Positions 41,254 through 42,838 of a DNA stretch of 42,838 nucleotides are shown in pieces (position 1 is the stretch's first letter; the number at the start of each line of letters is the position of its first letter). The notes under the pieces were generated by a model. The model made no database searches. It saw nothing but the letters and a program-made list of their open reading frames with translations, and had not been told where the DNA came from. This DNA is from Candidatus Butyricicoccus stercorigallinarum (GTDB taxonomy: Bacteria > Bacillota > Clostridia > Oscillospirales > Butyricicoccaceae): contig DXIG01000019.1 in NCBI GenBank assembly GCA_019112985.1, positions 1 to 42,838 of the forward strand, given 5' to 3'. The position numbers and the translations under genes were made by a program.

Positions 41254-41928
41254 TCAACCAATTTTGTAGCCCACACCGCGTATGGTCTGAATTTTGCTTC
41301 CGTCGTCCTCAATTTTCCGGCGCAGCGTATTGATGTGGATGTCCACGGTGCGCGTCTCGATGTCGAAGCCGGTGTCCCACACGTGCTCCATGATGCTCTC
41401 GCGCGTGACCACGCGCCCCTGGTTTTCCAGCAAAAACCACAGCAGCTTGAACTCCTTCCGCGTCAGGTGGATTTCCTCGCCGCGCAGCGTGACAATGTGG
41501 CTGTCTTCAAAAATGGACACGTCGCCGTAGGTATAGGACGTCTCCGCCCGCTCCGCCTTCGCCCCCGCGCGCCGCGCGAGCGCGCGGATGCGCGACAGCA
41601 GCTCGAGAATGCCGAACGGCTTGACAATATAGTCGTCCGCGCCCAGATCCAGCCCGACCACCTTGTCCATCTCCGACGATTTCGCCGTCAGCATAATGAC
41701 CGGCAGGGCCGCGGTCTGCTCGGACGCGCGCAGCCGCTTCAGAATGGACAGGCCGTTTTCGTCCGGCAGCATGATGTCGAGCAGAATCATGTCCGGGAGG
41801 CGGGTGCGCAGGGCGGCGTTCAGCTCCCGCCCGGTCTCAAAGCCGCTCGCCTCAAAGCCGTTGCCGTTGAGCGCGTACAGCAGCATCGTGCGGATGCTCC
41901 TGTCGTCCTCAACCAGATAGATGTTCAT
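41254..41928 (-). CDS. OmpR/PhoB-family response regulator
   Basis: Two-component regulator of 224 residues. The receiver domain has the acidic pair in VEDD, phospho-acceptor D51 in LLDIMLPD, T81 and K103 in VKPF. The DNA-binding domain is the winged helix of OmpR type (LTRKEFKLLWFLLENQGRVV, then TVDIHINTLRRKIEDDG). It follows phoU by 17 bases, so it most likely controls the phosphate genes as PhoB/PhoP. No histidine kinase follows; a terminator comes at once. The kinase must lie elsewhere. Confidence 0.92.
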   Translation of the reverse strand: MNIYLVEDDRSIRTMLLYALNGNGFEASGFETGRELNAALRTRLPDMILLDIMLPDENGLSILKRLRASEQTAALPVIMLTAKSSEMDKVVGLDLGADDYIVKPFGILELLSRIRALARRAGAKAERAETSYTYGDVSIFEDSHIVTLRGEEIHLTRKEFKLLWFLLENQGRVVTRESIMEHVWDTGFDIETRTVDIHINTLRRKIEDDGSKIQTIRGVGYKIG

Positions 41929-41945
41929 GCCGTCTCACCCGTGCT

Positions 41946-42605
41946 TCAGCCCAGCACCCGCATCTTCTTGTGCGTTCCGGTGATGGAAAACTCCACCCAT
42001 TCGGAGATGTTGACCGCGTGGTCGCCGATGCGCTCGAAGTACTTGGCGATCATCATGATGTCCATCGCCTGCTCCGCGTCCTCCATCGTCTCGTGGATGC
42101 GCTCGACCAGCACGGTGCGCGTCTCGGCGAACAGCTCGTCCACCACGTCGTCGTATTCGATCACCGCATGTGCCGCCGCGAGGTCGCGCGCGACAAAGGC
42201 GTCGATCGAATCGCGCACCATCTTGATGGTGGCCTCCGCCATGTGGGACAGCTGCTTGGGCGCGACATAGGACGGCTTTTCACACAGGAACAGCGTGACC
42301 TCCGCGATGTCCTCCGCGAGGTCGCCGATGCGCTCCAGGTCGGTGATCATCTTGAGCGCGGTGGAGATCTCGCGCAGGTCGCGCGCCACCGGCTGCTGCT
42401 GCAGCAGCAGCTTGAGGCAGATGCTCTCGATCTCGCGCTCCTTCTCGTCGACATCCTTGTCGCCCTCCATGGTCATGCGCGCCAGATCGGCGTCGTACCG
42501 CTTGAGCGCCTCGACCGCACGGCTGATCGCGGTCTCCACCAGGGCGGCCATCGACACCAGATCCTCGTGCATCTTGTTCAGTTCTCTGTCAAAACGGTTT
42601 CTCAT
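41946..42605 (-). CDS. phoU: Phosphate signalling protein PhoU
   Basis: Links the Pst phosphate importer to the PhoR/PhoB system and represses it when phosphate is plentiful. The product has 219 residues, all helical, made of two PhoU repeats with the metal-binding patterns ITDLERIGDLAEDIAE and IAKYFERIGDHAVNISE. ATG 42605 has TAGAGGTGTGAG. It lies 13 bases after pstB, the normal operon order. Confidence 0.96.
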   Translation of the reverse strand: MRNRFDRELNKMHEDLVSMAALVETAISRAVEALKRYDADLARMTMEGDKDVDEKEREIESICLKLLLQQQPVARDLREISTALKMITDLERIGDLAEDIAEVTLFLCEKPSYVAPKQLSHMAEATIKMVRDSIDAFVARDLAAAHAVIEYDDVVDELFAETRTVLVERIHETMEDAEQAMDIMMIAKYFERIGDHAVNISEWVEFSITGTHKKMRVLG

Positions 42606-42618
42606 TCTCACACCTCTA

Positions 42619-42838
42619 TCATCCGAAGCGTCCGGTAATGTAGTTTTCTGTTCTCTGATCCTTCGGCATGGAGAACAGCTCCTCGGTCTTTTCAAATTCA
42701 ATGACCTCGCCCAGCAGGAAAAACGCGGTCTTGTCCGATACGCGCGTGGCCTGCTGCATGTTGTGCGTCACAATGACGATGGTATATTCCTTCTTCAGCT
42801 CCTGCACCAGATCCTCCACCTTCATCGTGGAAATCGGG
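42619..42838 (-). CDS. pstB: Phosphate ABC transporter ATPase PstB (C-terminal part)
   Basis: Cytoplasmic ATPase of the high-affinity phosphate importer. Only the last 73 codons are present; the frame enters from the right edge. Visible are PIST from the post-Walker-B segment ALDPIS, the switch histidine in [20 protein letters not shown], the glutamate-rich LLGEVIEF and the typical end [13 protein letters not shown]. This ending is diagnostic of PstB. Walker motifs lie outside the window. Confidence 0.93.
   Translation of the reverse strand, partial: PISTMKVEDLVQELKKEYTIVIVTHNMQQATRVSDKTAFFLLGEVIEFEKTEELFSMPKDQRTENYITGRFG

Overview
The window is GC-rich, gene-dense chromosomal DNA from a spore-forming-type Firmicute, most likely a high-GC clostridium of the Oscillospiraceae sort. 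This rests on the ylmE(yggS)-sepF-ylmG-divIVA-ileS-lspA-rluD order, the miaB-mutS-mutL-miaA-hfq run, the paired radical-SAM/DUF2344 genes, AGGAGG ribosome sites and TTGACA/TATAAT promoters. No tRNA, rRNA, CRISPR array or insertion sequence was seen.

Layout. 1-4761 (+): two peptide-type ABC ATPases (the first cut by the window edge), a lipoprotein that looks like a type I binding protein, an M14 deacylase/carboxypeptidase and a LysR regulator. 4773-6596 (-): asparagine synthetase AsnB. 6597-6926: AT-rich control region with a strong promoter directly followed by an intrinsic terminator. 6927-11687 (+): circularly permuted ATP-grasp, alpha-E and transglutaminase-like proteins, then two tandem M14 proteins, the second of which has lost its zinc and catalytic residues. 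11684-12666 (-): an unknown protein and a small lipoprotein. 12781-19538 (-): HAD phosphatase, rluD, lspA, ileS, divIVA, ylmG and sepF. 19578-31365 (-): yggS, an HlyD-like protein, hfq, miaA, mutL, mutS, miaB, a DUF2344 protein and a B12-type radical SAM protein. 31476-32387 (-): a coiled-coil protein of unknown role. 35391-37441 (+): PAP2 phosphatase, metallophosphatase, aroD. 37492-42838 (-): trxB-like, pyk, NagD-type HAD, a PhoB-like regulator, phoU and the end of pstB.

The most striking feature lies at 32565-35354. A cysteine-rich gene on the minus strand is split into a 5' half (34899-35354) and a 3' half (32565-32987) by a 1,917-bp element. The element holds only a serine recombinase, a NUDIX hydrolase and a possible 37-residue leader peptide. 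A direct repeat GAGACC marks both junctions; joining the halves there restores one continuous 290-residue frame. Imperfect dyads in the reconstructed attB and attP both centre on the same GA dinucleotide, as expected for serine-recombinase crossover. The arrangement resembles a miniature skin-type intervening element. Whether excision is programmed, for instance in the sporulating mother cell, cannot be decided from the sequence alone.

A second candidate system is the ATP-grasp/alpha-E/transglutaminase/M14/pseudo-M14 cluster at 6927-11687, which may make and trim an unknown peptide or amide product.
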